Assembly (NCBI RefSeq): GCF_000156195.1
Contig: NZ_GG688334.1
Coordinates: 51,537 to 87,998 of the forward strand
From: Bacteroides finegoldii DSM 17565
GTDB taxonomy: Bacteria > Bacteroidota > Bacteroidia > Bacteroidales > Bacteroidaceae
Direction of reading: 5' to 3'
DNA length: 36,462 bases
Numbering within the stretch: position 1 is the first letter of the stretch; each line of letters starts with the position of its first letter. The notes under the pieces are model-generated. The model worked only from the letters and a program-made list of their open reading frames with translations, did no database searches and was not told the origin of the DNA. Of the stretch, positions 14,293-22,419 are shown one piece after another. A program made the position numbers and the translations under genes.

Positions 14293-14577
14293 ATGAAAGA
14301 TCAGATACGCTTATTGAGAGATTGCTTCCACAACGAGATTCCGGCAGTTGTATTCCAGGGGAATGACAGCTGTGCCGGAGAGATACTGGAAGCCGCCAAA
14401 AAGATTTATCAGAAACACGGCTGTAGTCAGGAGTTCCTTTACGACTGGCAAATGCTCATCAACGAAGTGAAGGCTTACCAGCAAGAGAGTCCGGAACAGG
14501 TACAGCTTCCCCAGCTGACCCATACCGAAGCAGAACTGATTCGGGAAGAAATGAGACAGAAAGGCATGGTTTACTGA
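14293..14577 (+). CDS. Small hypothetical protein of the element
   Basis: 94 residues (MKDQIRLLRDCFHNEIPAVV), mostly helical and acidic, ending 'LTHTEAELIREEMRQKGMVY'. It is one of very few rightward genes in this part of the element and has its own promoter (14222-14229) and a strong terminator (14591-14636), so it is a single-gene unit. No motif, signal peptide or membrane segment is visible. It may be expressed in the settled, double-stranded state while its leftward neighbours are not; that is inference. Confidence 0.65.
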   Translation: MKDQIRLLRDCFHNEIPAVVFQGNDSCAGEILEAAKKIYQKHGCSQEFLYDWQMLINEVKAYQQESPEQVQLPQLTHTEAELIREEMRQKGMVY

Positions 14578-14590
14578 TGCAACAAAAAAA

Positions 14591-14636
14591 GTCCTGATGC
14601 GCATGGATGAATGGCATCAGGACCTCTTGTTTTTTC
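14591..14636 (+). terminator. Bidirectional intrinsic terminator
   Basis: A 10-bp perfect stem (GTCCTGATGC 14591-14600 with GCATCAGGAC 14614-14623) is followed by a T-rich run and preceded by a run of A, so it can end both the rightward gene at 14293 and the leftward H1-like gene at 14674. Confidence 0.85.
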
Positions 14637-14673
14637 ATTGCCGATGAATGGCAACCACGTAAAGTTTTTGATT

Positions 14674-14850
14674 TTATCTTTTCGAAGCCGCCAACGAAAG
14701 TTTCCTGAACTGCTTCAGCAGCGGTTCCATTTCAAGTGATACACAGCGGGCACGCTGGCCGGCTGCCTTGTTTCCTTTTTCGGCTTGAAGGGCTGCATCC
14801 TTTTGGAATGCCTCCATCTTCATCTGGAGTTGTGTGAGTAATTCATTCAT
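14674..14850 (-). CDS. Histone H1-like small basic protein
   Basis: 58 residues from the ATG at 14850: MNELLTQLQMKMEAFQKDA, then 'LQAEKGNKAAGQRARCVSLEMEPLLKQFRKLSLAASK'. The 'GNKAAGxRAR.xSLE.E.LLK.FRK.S' pattern matches the H1-like (Hc1-related) proteins common in Bacteroidetes, here in a short form. It would bind DNA nonspecifically and may coat element DNA. It lies 24 bp after the lipoprotein gene and closes the leftward operon that begins at 16636; the terminator at 14591 follows. Confidence 0.8.
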   Translation of the reverse strand: MNELLTQLQMKMEAFQKDAALQAEKGNKAAGQRARCVSLEMEPLLKQFRKLSLAASKR

Positions 14851-14874
14851 AATCTTTGCATTTAGAGGTTATAC

Positions 14875-15543
14875 CTAATAGATACTTATCACCGGTCTGA
14901 ACTTATGCGTCTGGTCCTTCGGGGTTTCCTGAATGGTTCCTGACTGCATCGAGAAGAGCCAGGCCTTGCTGTCCTTTTGTCCCTCCACTTCGGTGGAAGT
15001 CCACAGCCAGCAGTCACCGGGCTGCAGACTGATGGGTAATCCACCGACCGCCTCTATCCGTTGGTTGACTAGTCCAATTTGCTGATAGAGATAAGTGAGT
15101 TGCTTTACCGAGGGGACGTATGCGGACTGGCCGTAGCGCCACATATCGAAAACATAAACAGCTAAGGGAGATTTCACTTCCTCGTTGCGGTACATGGCAT
15201 GGGTGTTCTCGTTACCGTCTTCCTTCTCCAATGAAGCTGACGTTTCCTGTTCGACACCCAGACTATCGGCAAAAGCTGCCGATGCGACATCCCGGATTGA
15301 AACGGCATAGCCCAAAGCTTTGATCTCCGGATTCCGGTTCACATGATAGACAATGGCCACCGGCTCCTTTTTAGATGAAGAGAATTTCTCTTTAGACAAT
15401 ACGCTGCCATCCGAGCAGACTACATCACCGACCTGAAGGGAAGAAGCAATGGACTTGTCTCCTTCATGGTCACATTCTTCGCAGGAAGAGAATAGCATGG
15501 CACTTCCTGCAAGTACAGTGTACAATAATTTTCTCAGTATCAT
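14875..15543 (-). CDS. Lipoprotein with FISUMP/DUF1566-like C-terminus
   Basis: 222 residues. A lipoprotein signal 'LLYTVLAGSAMLFSSC' places the lipidated cysteine at residue 21. The C-terminal half has 'MWRYGQSAYVPSVKQLTYLYQQ', then 'CWLWTSTEVEGQKDSKAWLFSMQSGTI' and 'HKFRPVISIY', the W-T/S-S-T-E...A-W...R-P-V pattern of DUF1566/FISUMP-like domains in surface lipoproteins. It is probably exported to the outer membrane or cell surface. It overlaps the gene upstream by four bases and belongs to the 16636-14674 operon. The role in the element is unknown. Confidence 0.75.
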   Translation of the reverse strand: MILRKLLYTVLAGSAMLFSSCEECDHEGDKSIASSLQVGDVVCSDGSVLSKEKFSSSKKEPVAIVYHVNRNPEIKALGYAVSIRDVASAAFADSLGVEQETSASLEKEDGNENTHAMYRNEEVKSPLAVYVFDMWRYGQSAYVPSVKQLTYLYQQIGLVNQRIEAVGGLPISLQPGDCWLWTSTEVEGQKDSKAWLFSMQSGTIQETPKDQTHKFRPVISIY

Positions 15544-16100
15544 AGCAGCGGTATTTCAAATGATTTGACTACAATTTCCGCCTCCTTATCGAGGATGAAC
15601 CAGTATTCCGAGTGGTAAGGCTTTCCTTTTAAGGTCTTGGCTTCAAAATCTATCTTGACCTTCCATCCGTTAAACGGCTTCGCGACCTTTTCTTTCCCTG
15701 CTTTCGCTTCTTCCATTTCTCCATAAGCTATCAAAGCCCGGAGGGTGGTCATGGCATCCAGCTGACGGGTGACCTGATCACTCATTGCGGTATCATCCTT
15801 GTTGAGGTTCTGAAAGTAGTCCGTTTCTTCCATCAACTTGTGGCCGTACTGCATCAGGTGCATGGAAAGGGCAGCCTTTTCATGTTGATTGACATATTCC
15901 TTGCCGAAAACCGAATCTGCCTTGCTGATTCCCTTGATTTGGATGGACTCCGGATTATCGACGGTTGCTCTCAAAGCTCTCTCTGCAACTTCCACCGCCC
16001 GTTTCTCGGGTCGTCCGGAACAACTGGCGAAGTAAAACAGTCCGCCCCAAAAACTGACGGCGGTTACCAGCATGATAATCATTTTCATTCCCGGTTTCAT
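15540..16100 (-). CDS. Exported or lipoprotein-like hypothetical protein
   Basis: 186 residues. The N-terminus 'MKMIIMLVTAVSFWGGLFYFASCSG' is a membrane or lipoprotein signal; the F-A-S-C sequence fits a lipobox loosely (C27). The mature part is helical ('VEVAERALRATVDNPESIQIKGISKADSVFGKEYVN') and ends 'YWFILDKEAEIVVKSFEIPLL', resembling periplasmic proteins of conjugative elements without a clear family. It overlaps its neighbours by four bases on both sides (ATGA junctions), so the three genes are translated as a coupled set. Confidence 0.68.
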   Translation of the reverse strand: MKPGMKMIIMLVTAVSFWGGLFYFASCSGRPEKRAVEVAERALRATVDNPESIQIKGISKADSVFGKEYVNQHEKAALSMHLMQYGHKLMEETDYFQNLNKDDTAMSDQVTRQLDAMTTLRALIAYGEMEEAKAGKEKVAKPFNGWKVKIDFEAKTLKGKPYHSEYWFILDKEAEIVVKSFEIPLL

Positions 16101-16636
16101 ATCTTCACGATTTGGAGTTTGTCGGGAGAAAGACCGAGACGCTTGCGGTAGATGGTGCCGTCATCACGGTACATCTCCAGTTCATTGGAGGTGATTTCTT
16201 TTTCACAGATTTCCTTGGCTTCCGTCAGGCTCAGCTGGTGGCCACCGATATTGCGCCAGATGGCAAAGTTGCACGGCGCCTGCTGGTTGTTGTAATTGGA
16301 GCAGTTAAAGGCTCTCGTACCCACCCGAATATCGCCGCCACAATGCGGGCATTTGCCGATGACAGACTGCATGTTGATGGCACCGTTGTCTGCCAGTTCC
16401 AGCACGGAAGGGAAAGTCTTTCCCTCCTTGGAAGCGAAGCCGTCCACCAGGATGAAGCGGTGCTCCAACAGTTCGGTGATTTCTTCGTCACTCATCTTGC
16501 GGTTGCCGATAATGCCGTTGATATTCAGCACACAGGTAGGCTGTTCGGCGATGTTGTTCTCACAGCGGTAGCCCTTGCAGGTCTTTACCACGTTGCCGCC
16601 ACACAAGGGACAACGACCGATTATTTTCTTTTCCAT
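16097..16636 (-). CDS. Topoisomerase-C-terminal-like zinc-ribbon protein
   Basis: 179 residues with two zinc ribbons: 'RCPLCGGNVVKTCKGYRCEN' at residues 8-27 continuing to 'QPTCVLNI', and 'KCPHCGGDIRVGTRAFNCSNY...PCNFAIW' at about 95-125. Between them lies 'KMSDEEITELLEHRFILVDGFASKEGKTFPSVLEL', resembling the repeat-linked C-terminal domains of bacterial topoisomerase I/III. It lacks the catalytic topoisomerase core. It probably binds single-stranded DNA. First gene of the operon to 14674, directly downstream of AT-rich repeat cluster 3. Confidence 0.75.
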   Translation of the reverse strand: MEKKIIGRCPLCGGNVVKTCKGYRCENNIAEQPTCVLNINGIIGNRKMSDEEITELLEHRFILVDGFASKEGKTFPSVLELADNGAINMQSVIGKCPHCGGDIRVGTRAFNCSNYNNQQAPCNFAIWRNIGGHQLSLTEAKEICEKEITSNELEMYRDDGTIYRKRLGLSPDKLQIVKI

Positions 16637-16639
16637 ACG

Positions 16640-16757
16640 CTTTTGTTTTTGGATGATTTGTTTACTATATGATTCTGTTACTTATTGCATTGATTACTTT
16701 CTTATTTCCTTACTTGATTACTATGTGATTAGTAAATTAGTTTACTTGTTTACCTAT
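16640..16757. repeat. AT-rich repeat cluster 3
   Basis: TTTACTATATGATT, TTACTT, ATTACTTT, TTACTTG, ATTACTATGTGATTAGT and AGTTTACTTGTTTACCTATTT follow one another in the 121-bp gap between two leftward genes. The last part closely matches cluster 1 at 10430-10460. Three such clusters suggest dispersed binding sites for the RHH/ParA pair. Confidence 0.55.
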
Positions 16758-17501
16758 TTACCATTTCAGACTGTAGCCCTGGTTCCAGTCCGAGATGATA
16801 CCGCCGATGATGTTCTTGCCGGACATCACGTTGGCCCATCCTTCGGGATCAAGCGAAAACCAGAGGTCGTTCCATGAGAGTGTGCGTACCTGCCAGGCCA
16901 GGATAAACAGGTCGGTGTTGATGGCTTCCAAACGGCTGACCACCTCGTTGGCGATGTAGTAGCGTTCCGAAGCGTTCAGCAGGTTCACCTTGTGCTTCTC
17001 GTTCTTTCCGTCATCTCCTGTCACGTCATACTTGCCCGAAGTTACCAGCTGCTTCATGAAGGGAAAGAGTGCCGTCATCTGTGTGGCAGCATCCGTCAGT
17101 TCATCCGATACCATGGCCGCAATAACGGTTCCCTTCAGATTGCCGCCCACCGATTTGAGGAGCAGGCTGCAGTTCTGCGGGATTTCCTTGGCCACCAGTT
17201 CCCCAGCCCGCTTAATCTGGTAGAGGTTCTGCATGGCGCCCTGCGCATTCGAGAGGTAGTCCAGCATCTTGTCTTCCACATGGTGAATCCGCTCCAGCGA
17301 AGCGGTTACGGCCACTTCCGCTGCAATGATTTTCTCCTGCGTTTTCTTGCGGTCCTTGTGAATCTTCTTCAAGGCTGCGGTCTGACCCAGTACGGCAGAA
17401 GTCAGCGCCGGGTCGGTCTGTTGGGCAAAGAGCGGAGTCTTGCCTATCAATAAGCCAACAGCAGCGATTAACAAGGAGCGTTTCCATCGTTTTGCATTCA
17501 T
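16758..17501 (-). CDS. Exported helical protein, probably transfer-related
   Basis: 247 residues from the ATG at 17501 (MNAKRWKRSLLIAAVGLLIG). A signal peptide ends near 'TPLFAQQ', so the protein is exported to the periplasm. It is then largely helical ('AALKKIHKDRKKTQEKIIAAEVAVTASLERIHHVEDKMLDYLS'), with coiled-coil potential. Toward the end it has 'WANVMSGKNIIGGIISDWNQGYSLKW'. I do not recognise a named family, but exported coiled-coil proteins in this position are common in Bacteroidales transfer regions. The start lies 4 bp after the stop of the TOPRIM gene. Confidence 0.68.
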   Translation of the reverse strand: MNAKRWKRSLLIAAVGLLIGKTPLFAQQTDPALTSAVLGQTAALKKIHKDRKKTQEKIIAAEVAVTASLERIHHVEDKMLDYLSNAQGAMQNLYQIKRAGELVAKEIPQNCSLLLKSVGGNLKGTVIAAMVSDELTDAATQMTALFPFMKQLVTSGKYDVTGDDGKNEKHKVNLLNASERYYIANEVVSRLEAINTDLFILAWQVRTLSWNDLWFSLDPEGWANVMSGKNIIGGIISDWNQGYSLKW

Positions 17502-17505
17502 ACGT

Positions 17506-18690
17506 TCATATTTTAGGGCCTGCATTTCTGCGTTCGGCCAGGTTATTGATTTGGTCCTGTTTGGTCGGATGCAGCCGCACCTCCATCGGTTTGTTGAGCA
17601 GACAGTCGTTCCAGTCCTTGAAAGCCTTGGGAGGAAGCCATTGTCCCATATTGTATCTGACCGACAGGTGTTCCTTGACCTGCACCTGAAAGGGTCGCTC
17701 CGGATCAAGCCGGAAGGAACGTCCGTTCGCTTCCACTTCCAGACTGTCACGGGTTCGGTTGATTTTCAAGGGGATGTTCTCTACCAGCGCCATCATGCGC
17801 AAGCCGTAGATGCGACCGGGCAGGTCATTGTCGAAACAGTCAAACGAACGGGCTCCGGGAAAGCGGTTCAGTACCTGCCGGATTTGTCCGTCAGAGAACG
17901 TACCGCCCAGTGATACCAGGGCAATTTCATTGGTCAGCTGCTTCCGGTTCCATTGGTAGAATGCCATGGCATCGAAAGCCGACTCACAGAAGAAGACACT
18001 CTTCACCACATTCGGATAGCCACCTGACAAGTCAGCCACCCATGCAGAAGAACTGGAATCACTCCCAGCCGCCTTGGACTTGTAACCGCCGTACCCCCGC
18101 ATTTCGTAGCCACGGACCTGATTGTTCTCTCCGTTGGTATAAGGGAAGCCGATGTTGTAGCCGTCAAAGTTCTCGTTCTTCCTGTCGCGGATGAGCCGGA
18201 TGAACGGAGCGAAGGTGCGTACCGTTTCATCGGAAAATCCCCTTTGTTGGAAGATGGCCGGAACCTTGTCGGGATTTATCGGCTTCACCTCATACCTGGA
18301 GCTGTCGAAGGTGGCATGATACCTGGCTGACTGTACATACTCCCGGTCCTCGCGGTATTCAGGTTCGGGCATGTTGGCAAAGCGGGACAGCACCTTGGCT
18401 ATCTTCTGCCATTCATCCTTGCCCGACACGTTGAAGGCATTCAGGTTCTCCCGGATGAGTGTGACTACATCCCCCTTGGAACCGTCACGGCGGAAGAACC
18501 GCTGGGAAGCCTTGTCCTGGGGGTGGCAGATTACGAGCGCATCCCGCTTTTCCTTGCCATCACCCAACACCAGCTCCATGTAGCGGCCCACACCGGCCTT
18601 TCGGTCCAGACGGTACCCGAGCGCATAGGCTACATCGTCGATGCCTACCTTGGCTTTGAGGTCCTTGAAGTTTACCTTGTAATCAGTCAT
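17506..18690 (-). CDS. TOPRIM-domain primase-like protein (DUF3991/Toprim type)
   Basis: 394 residues. The N-terminal DUF3991-like part is 'GIDDVAYALGYRLDRKAGVGRYMELVL', then 'FRRDGSKGDVVTLIRENL', the primase-related front without zinc cysteines. A TOPRIM fold follows: 'VFFCESAFDAMAFYQW' with its glutamate and 'ARSFDCFDNDLPGRIYGLRMM' supplying D-x-D. It resembles mobile-element primases that act in lagging-strand synthesis or strand conversion after transfer. It lies 30 bp downstream of the ArdC-like gene. A second TOPRIM primase is at 1330, so the element has two distinct ones. There is no helicase domain here. Confidence 0.82.
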   Translation of the reverse strand: MTDYKVNFKDLKAKVGIDDVAYALGYRLDRKAGVGRYMELVLGDGKEKRDALVICHPQDKASQRFFRRDGSKGDVVTLIRENLNAFNVSGKDEWQKIAKVLSRFANMPEPEYREDREYVQSARYHATFDSSRYEVKPINPDKVPAIFQQRGFSDETVRTFAPFIRLIRDRKNENFDGYNIGFPYTNGENNQVRGYEMRGYGGYKSKAAGSDSSSSAWVADLSGGYPNVVKSVFFCESAFDAMAFYQWNRKQLTNEIALVSLGGTFSDGQIRQVLNRFPGARSFDCFDNDLPGRIYGLRMMALVENIPLKINRTRDSLEVEANGRSFRLDPERPFQVQVKEHLSVRYNMGQWLPPKAFKDWNDCLLNKPMEVRLHPTKQDQINNLAERRNAGPKI

Positions 18691-18720
18691 GGTTCATGGA
18701 ATTGAAGGTTCTACATAAAA

Positions 18721-20058
18721 TCAGATGCTTAACTTGGCACCCACTGCCTGCGTGCGTTTGAGGTTGGCTATCTCCGGTTCGAAGGTCTTGTGCGCTGTCA
18801 TGTTCAGGAAGGCAGCCTTGTCCTTGTAGTCCGTCAGCTGGAAGTAGGTCTTGGCCGTATTTTTCGATACCTTCTTCAACCCCAGTTCCACACCGTCATA
18901 CGAAGCGCGGATGGCATAATCCCCGTTACGTGTCTTCACGATGGCTGCATTCTTGAACGGCACCTCTTCGCCTTCGCCCAACGGGGCAAACGGGTCGTTC
19001 TTCGTCAGGTAGGGCTGTTCGTTGAGAGCCAGCCGCTGTTTGTCCACCTGGTCCAGAATCAGGTCCGAAGCCTTGTTCACGTCCGCCATGACGGAAACGA
19101 TGAACTTCGGTTCCTGCTTCAGCACCCCAATCCAGGAATCCAGATAGGCTGCGGAATTGTCCGTCACCTTCATGTCAAATCCCATAGAATGGCAGATCAT
19201 GGCAGCCGTCAGTTCAGCTACCAGTTCCTCCTTGGCGTATTTCGGGTCTCCGAAGCGCCCGCCCATCTCGCGGTTGAGCCGTTCAGGGGTCATGGTGGAG
19301 TGTGACATCTCATGCAGCATGGTGGAGTAGAACTCCATGCCGCCCCGGTAGACTTCCTCGGGGGTATTGCCGATGTTGAACTGCTCCTTCATGGGCAGCA
19401 CCACGATGTCTTTAGCTGGCGAATAAAAAGCTCCGTCCACCCGTTTGTCTGCCTGTATGGGGCAGAGCCAGCCTTGCGTCTCAATCATCCGGTCGAGCGC
19501 GGCATGGACATACATGCCTTCCTTATCCCGAAGTTCGGGCACCTTGAACTTCTCCATGAGTTTCTGCACCCGTTCGGGCTGCACCTCTGCCAGATTGGTC
19601 TGGTCGATGTTGTACACGGGGAAAGCCTTGAAGAAGGGAATGACATCCATGCCTTTCTTCTCCTCCTTACTCATGGCCTTATACTCCTCCGAACTGACCT
19701 TATGGCCGTTCTTGTCCTTGACCAGCACGTCCCAATAGACCACGGGAAACGCTTTTTCACCTTTCAGTACATGGGCTTTCAGGTTGTGCGCCTGCTTGAA
19801 GGTGAGGTACACCGGCAGTCGGTAGCCCTGGGCAGCGGTCTGCAGCTGAAGGAAGAAGGAATTGGAACCCGAGTAGTTGCGGCCTCCCACGTTCTGCGGG
19901 AGACCTGCAAATCCGGATGCACCGCCAATCCAGCCTTTCTTCCAGTCGGAAGCCTTCATCTGCTCCATGCGGGCTATCATCATTTCGGCAAAGCGGTCGA
20001 TGGCTACCTGCCCGGCATTGCCGGATGTGTTAGTTCCATACGCCATAGCTTTCGTCAT
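18721..20058 (-). CDS. ArdC-like antirestriction protein (ssDNA-binding domain plus metallopeptidase)
   Basis: 445 residues. The N-terminal part is an ArdC/DUF1738-type ssDNA-binding region ('NVGGRNYSGSNSFFLQLQTAAQGYRLPVYLTFKQAHNLKAHVLKGEKAFPVVYW'). A zincin domain follows with H-E-M-S-H at residues 249-253 (MLHEMSHST) and the downstream 'YAKEELVAELTAAM' helix that supplies the third ligand in the family. ArdC protects incoming conjugative DNA from restriction and is typically encoded in the leading region. The C-terminal 80 residues have 'YAIRASYDGVELGLKKVS', resembling the repeats in the MutS-I protein at 20314 (inference). Its first 29 bp overlap the small gene upstream. Confidence 0.87.
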   Translation of the reverse strand: MTKAMAYGTNTSGNAGQVAIDRFAEMMIARMEQMKASDWKKGWIGGASGFAGLPQNVGGRNYSGSNSFFLQLQTAAQGYRLPVYLTFKQAHNLKAHVLKGEKAFPVVYWDVLVKDKNGHKVSSEEYKAMSKEEKKGMDVIPFFKAFPVYNIDQTNLAEVQPERVQKLMEKFKVPELRDKEGMYVHAALDRMIETQGWLCPIQADKRVDGAFYSPAKDIVVLPMKEQFNIGNTPEEVYRGGMEFYSTMLHEMSHSTMTPERLNREMGGRFGDPKYAKEELVAELTAAMICHSMGFDMKVTDNSAAYLDSWIGVLKQEPKFIVSVMADVNKASDLILDQVDKQRLALNEQPYLTKNDPFAPLGEGEEVPFKNAAIVKTRNGDYAIRASYDGVELGLKKVSKNTAKTYFQLTDYKDKAAFLNMTAHKTFEPEIANLKRTQAVGAKLSI

Positions 20059-20260
20059 CCATTACCTGACGGTCCATCTGGTCAATGTCCGTCTGTTCGA
20101 CATAAAACTCTGCGGATTCATCCGAAGGATCCGTGCCGTGGGTCTGGCACCACTCCAGATAGTCCTCTGCATTTTCACCATCCATCACAAAGCGGAGGAA
20201 GCCGATTTTACCGGCCTGAAGGAGTTCCACTAACTCCTCGTGTGTCTTTTTAGCTGTCAT
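20030..20260 (-). CDS. Small acidic protein overlapping ardC-like gene
   Basis: 76 residues (MTAKKTHEELVELLQAGKIG), strongly acidic ('MDGENAEDYLEWCQTHGTDPSDESAEFYVEQTDIDQMD'). An acidic, elongated protein coupled to an ArdC-type antirestriction gene could be a DNA mimic or a partner of ArdC; this is inference, as no ArdA or Ocr signature is present. It overlaps the ArdC-like start by 29 bp and follows the MutS-I gene after 53 bp. Confidence 0.65.
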   Translation of the reverse strand: MTAKKTHEELVELLQAGKIGFLRFVMDGENAEDYLEWCQTHGTDPSDESAEFYVEQTDIDQMDRQVMDDESYGVWN

Positions 20261-20313
20261 ATCTTTTCGTCTTTTATTGTTTCTTGAATATTCGTTTGTT
20301 TCTTTTGATTTTG

Positions 20314-21606
20314 TTACATTTTCATGGAAGCCGACTTCTCCAGTTTGTTGGTCACGGCTGAAAGCATCCCAGTAATTTCCGTATTGAGGTACTTGGCTGC
20401 AATCTGTTCCCGGGTAGCAGTCTTTGCCTTGAAGAGTGAGTAGCCGTCATCGAAGGAGAGTTCATGCTTGCTGGTCTTGCCCTTGTCACCCAAGTCCATC
20501 GACACCTTCCATTTGTTATCGGAGTGGTCTTTGGCCACACGAACACCTTTGGGATCCACTCCTTCGGGAAGCTGGTACTTCTCGTAGGCTGACTGCAGGT
20601 GCAGGCGCTCCCCGAAGTTCTTCTCCACAAGTTGCGTAGGACTGACCACGCGGTCGAAGTAGGCATTCAAGTCCTCACGGGAAGCCACTGCCGACATTTT
20701 GGTGTCACCCATCTGCACATAGAACTTATACTTGCCATAATCCGGTCGCTGCTCGTCCTTTTCCTTATAGACATTGAACTTGTCGATGGTAATGGCTCCA
20801 TCCGGACCGGACAACTGCTTCGGCATTTGGAACGCTTCTTCCGATACCTTCGGCATCAGCTTAGTCGGATAATACTCCTCCATCAGCTGCGGCACCGTCA
20901 GTTCCTTCTTCTGGTAAGCAGCGAGGTCTGCAGCATCCATCTTCTGCGGCTTCAGCTGCACGCCGTCCATCTTGGCGGTAAAGTACCAGTCTGCCGGATT
21001 GGTGGTGCTCTGGAAGGCATGGCCGTGGCTGACTTTCTCGCCGTTGGCGGTAATCATCTGCGGTTCACGTGGCTTGCGTTCCTGCTTGGCTTCCGCTTTC
21101 TGCTCGGCCTGTTGTTCACTCTTGACTTCGGCTTTGGCTTCCGTCTTCTTTTCCTTGGCAGGTTTCTCCTCTGCAGCCGTCTTGACTGTCTTGGTTGGCT
21201 CTTCCTGCACAGCCTGTTCTTTCTTCTTTTTCGCCATAGTATTCTTGTTGGAGGTATTCGTTTCTTTCAAATCTTCCCCGGTCTTTTCCCTGGGCTTCTT
21301 CATCAGTTCCGGACGGTCTATCGCCTCGCAGATGGCGACCCGTTGACCGGAGCGAATCAGCTTGGGCAGATGCTTGTCCAGTTCATGACGGGGAAAGGTC
21401 AGGAGTTTGATGGGGTCTTTCTCCAGTGGCAGAATCTTGTCTGATACCTTCAGCGCCAGTATTACCGATGCCTTGAGTGCATCTTCCTTATACATTTCGT
21501 AGAAATCTCCTTTACGGAAAAGCAGCACCGCATCGGGATGTTTCTTCTTCAATTCGTTGAACTGCCGGACAAAGCCGACATCCTTCTCTGCATTCTTCTT
21601 GACCAT
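20314..21606 (-). CDS. MutS-I-domain protein with repeats
   Basis: 430 residues. Residues about 10-100 match the mismatch-recognition domain I of MutS: 'FNELKKKHPDAVLLFRKGDFYEMYKEDALKASVILALKVSD', then 'FPRHELDKHLPKLIRSGQRVAICE' (the F-Y-E motif is kept). No MutS connector, lever or ATPase follows. Next is a long low-complexity linker rich in K, E, A and Q (about 105-190). Then come three loosely similar units with the theme W/Y-x-F/V-x-M-x-G...D-L-x-A-Y...T-x-x-Q-L, at about 205-260, 290-335 and 365-410. Domain I contacts mismatched DNA in MutS; here it may recognise mispaired or hairpin DNA. Downstream of the DUF4099/3945 gene by 12 bp. Confidence 0.75.
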   Translation of the reverse strand: MVKKNAEKDVGFVRQFNELKKKHPDAVLLFRKGDFYEMYKEDALKASVILALKVSDKILPLEKDPIKLLTFPRHELDKHLPKLIRSGQRVAICEAIDRPELMKKPREKTGEDLKETNTSNKNTMAKKKKEQAVQEEPTKTVKTAAEEKPAKEKKTEAKAEVKSEQQAEQKAEAKQERKPREPQMITANGEKVSHGHAFQSTTNPADWYFTAKMDGVQLKPQKMDAADLAAYQKKELTVPQLMEEYYPTKLMPKVSEEAFQMPKQLSGPDGAITIDKFNVYKEKDEQRPDYGKYKFYVQMGDTKMSAVASREDLNAYFDRVVSPTQLVEKNFGERLHLQSAYEKYQLPEGVDPKGVRVAKDHSDNKWKVSMDLGDKGKTSKHELSFDDGYSLFKAKTATREQIAAKYLNTEITGMLSAVTNKLEKSASMKM

Positions 21607-21618
21607 AGGGAAAAGGAT

Positions 21619-22395
21619 TTAGAATTTGAGACCTTGGGATTTTTCTGTTTTGGGTGCATGGAGTTTCAAGGCTCTCTCCTGCGACTGCTTGTCCACCACC
21701 TGCTGGTATTCCCAGCGGTTCTTGTCCGTCATCACCAGTCCCAGGAACTCGGGATGCTGTTCGTCGTAGCGGAGTTTCTGCTGTCGTTCCCACTCTTTCA
21801 TGTCGCCCTGAATGACCTTGAAGCCCTGGGGCTCTTTCAAATCCACACCGACCGACACTTTCTCGCCACCTACATTCAGCTCAATGGGTTTTCCCTCGCG
21901 TACCTGCTGCTTTTGCTGCATGCCCAGTTCGATGTCGTTGACCTTCTCCATGTCCTTGAGCTTCTGTTCCAGCTGAACGTCCGTAACCCGGCGATGAATG
22001 ACGGATTTGGTTTCGGGATCGAGTTGCAGATACTGCTGAGTCTTCTCGCCGTTGACTTCTACGGCTTTCTGGATGACTTCACCTTTGTTGAGCCTTTCGG
22101 CTTCCTGTTCCGTGAGGCGCAACAACTGGTTGCGTTCCTTTTCCAGTACGGCACGTACCGGGTAAGCCATGAGCGCCGGGTTGCCGTATTTATCCGATAC
22201 CAGCTGGAGTTTGAGGGGAAGTGTGATAAGGTCTCCGTTCCGGGCACTGATGGACACCTGCAAGAGCGGTGTGACCTCTCCGGAAGCCAATTTCTCCTTC
22301 ACTTCCTGAGGGAGACTGTCGGCCTTTTCCCGGTCAATGCCTAATGCCGCCAACTTCTCGTAGGGCAGCCTTTCAGAATGATTGATGTTGTGCAT
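21619..22395 (-). CDS. DUF4099/DUF3945-type element protein
   Basis: 258 residues from the ATG at 22395 (MHNINHSERLPYEKLAALGI). 'LPYEKLAALGIDREKADSLPQEVKEKLASGEVTPLLQVSI' is the DUF4099-like N-terminus; 'GKPIELNVGGEKVSVGVDLKEPQGFKVIQGDMKEWERQQKLRYDEQHPEFLGLVMTDKNRWEYQQV' is the DUF3945-like C-terminus, in the arrangement seen in Bacteroidales conjugative elements. No catalytic motif. First gene of the leftward operon through MutS-I, the small acidic protein, ArdC-like and TOPRIM. An in-frame upstream extension to 22596 is rejected, since it crosses the promoter and the start of the gene at 22486. Confidence 0.82.
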   Translation of the reverse strand: MHNINHSERLPYEKLAALGIDREKADSLPQEVKEKLASGEVTPLLQVSISARNGDLITLPLKLQLVSDKYGNPALMAYPVRAVLEKERNQLLRLTEQEAERLNKGEVIQKAVEVNGEKTQQYLQLDPETKSVIHRRVTDVQLEQKLKDMEKVNDIELGMQQKQQVREGKPIELNVGGEKVSVGVDLKEPQGFKVIQGDMKEWERQQKLRYDEQHPEFLGLVMTDKNRWEYQQVVDKQSQERALKLHAPKTEKSQGLKF

Positions 22396-22419
22396 TTTCG
22401 TATTGTTTAAGTAAAACGA

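Noticed and set aside
17502..17750. Extension of the exported protein at 16758 upstream to 17750
   Set aside because: It lies inside the TOPRIM gene in another frame; the signal peptide begins at the ATG at 17501.
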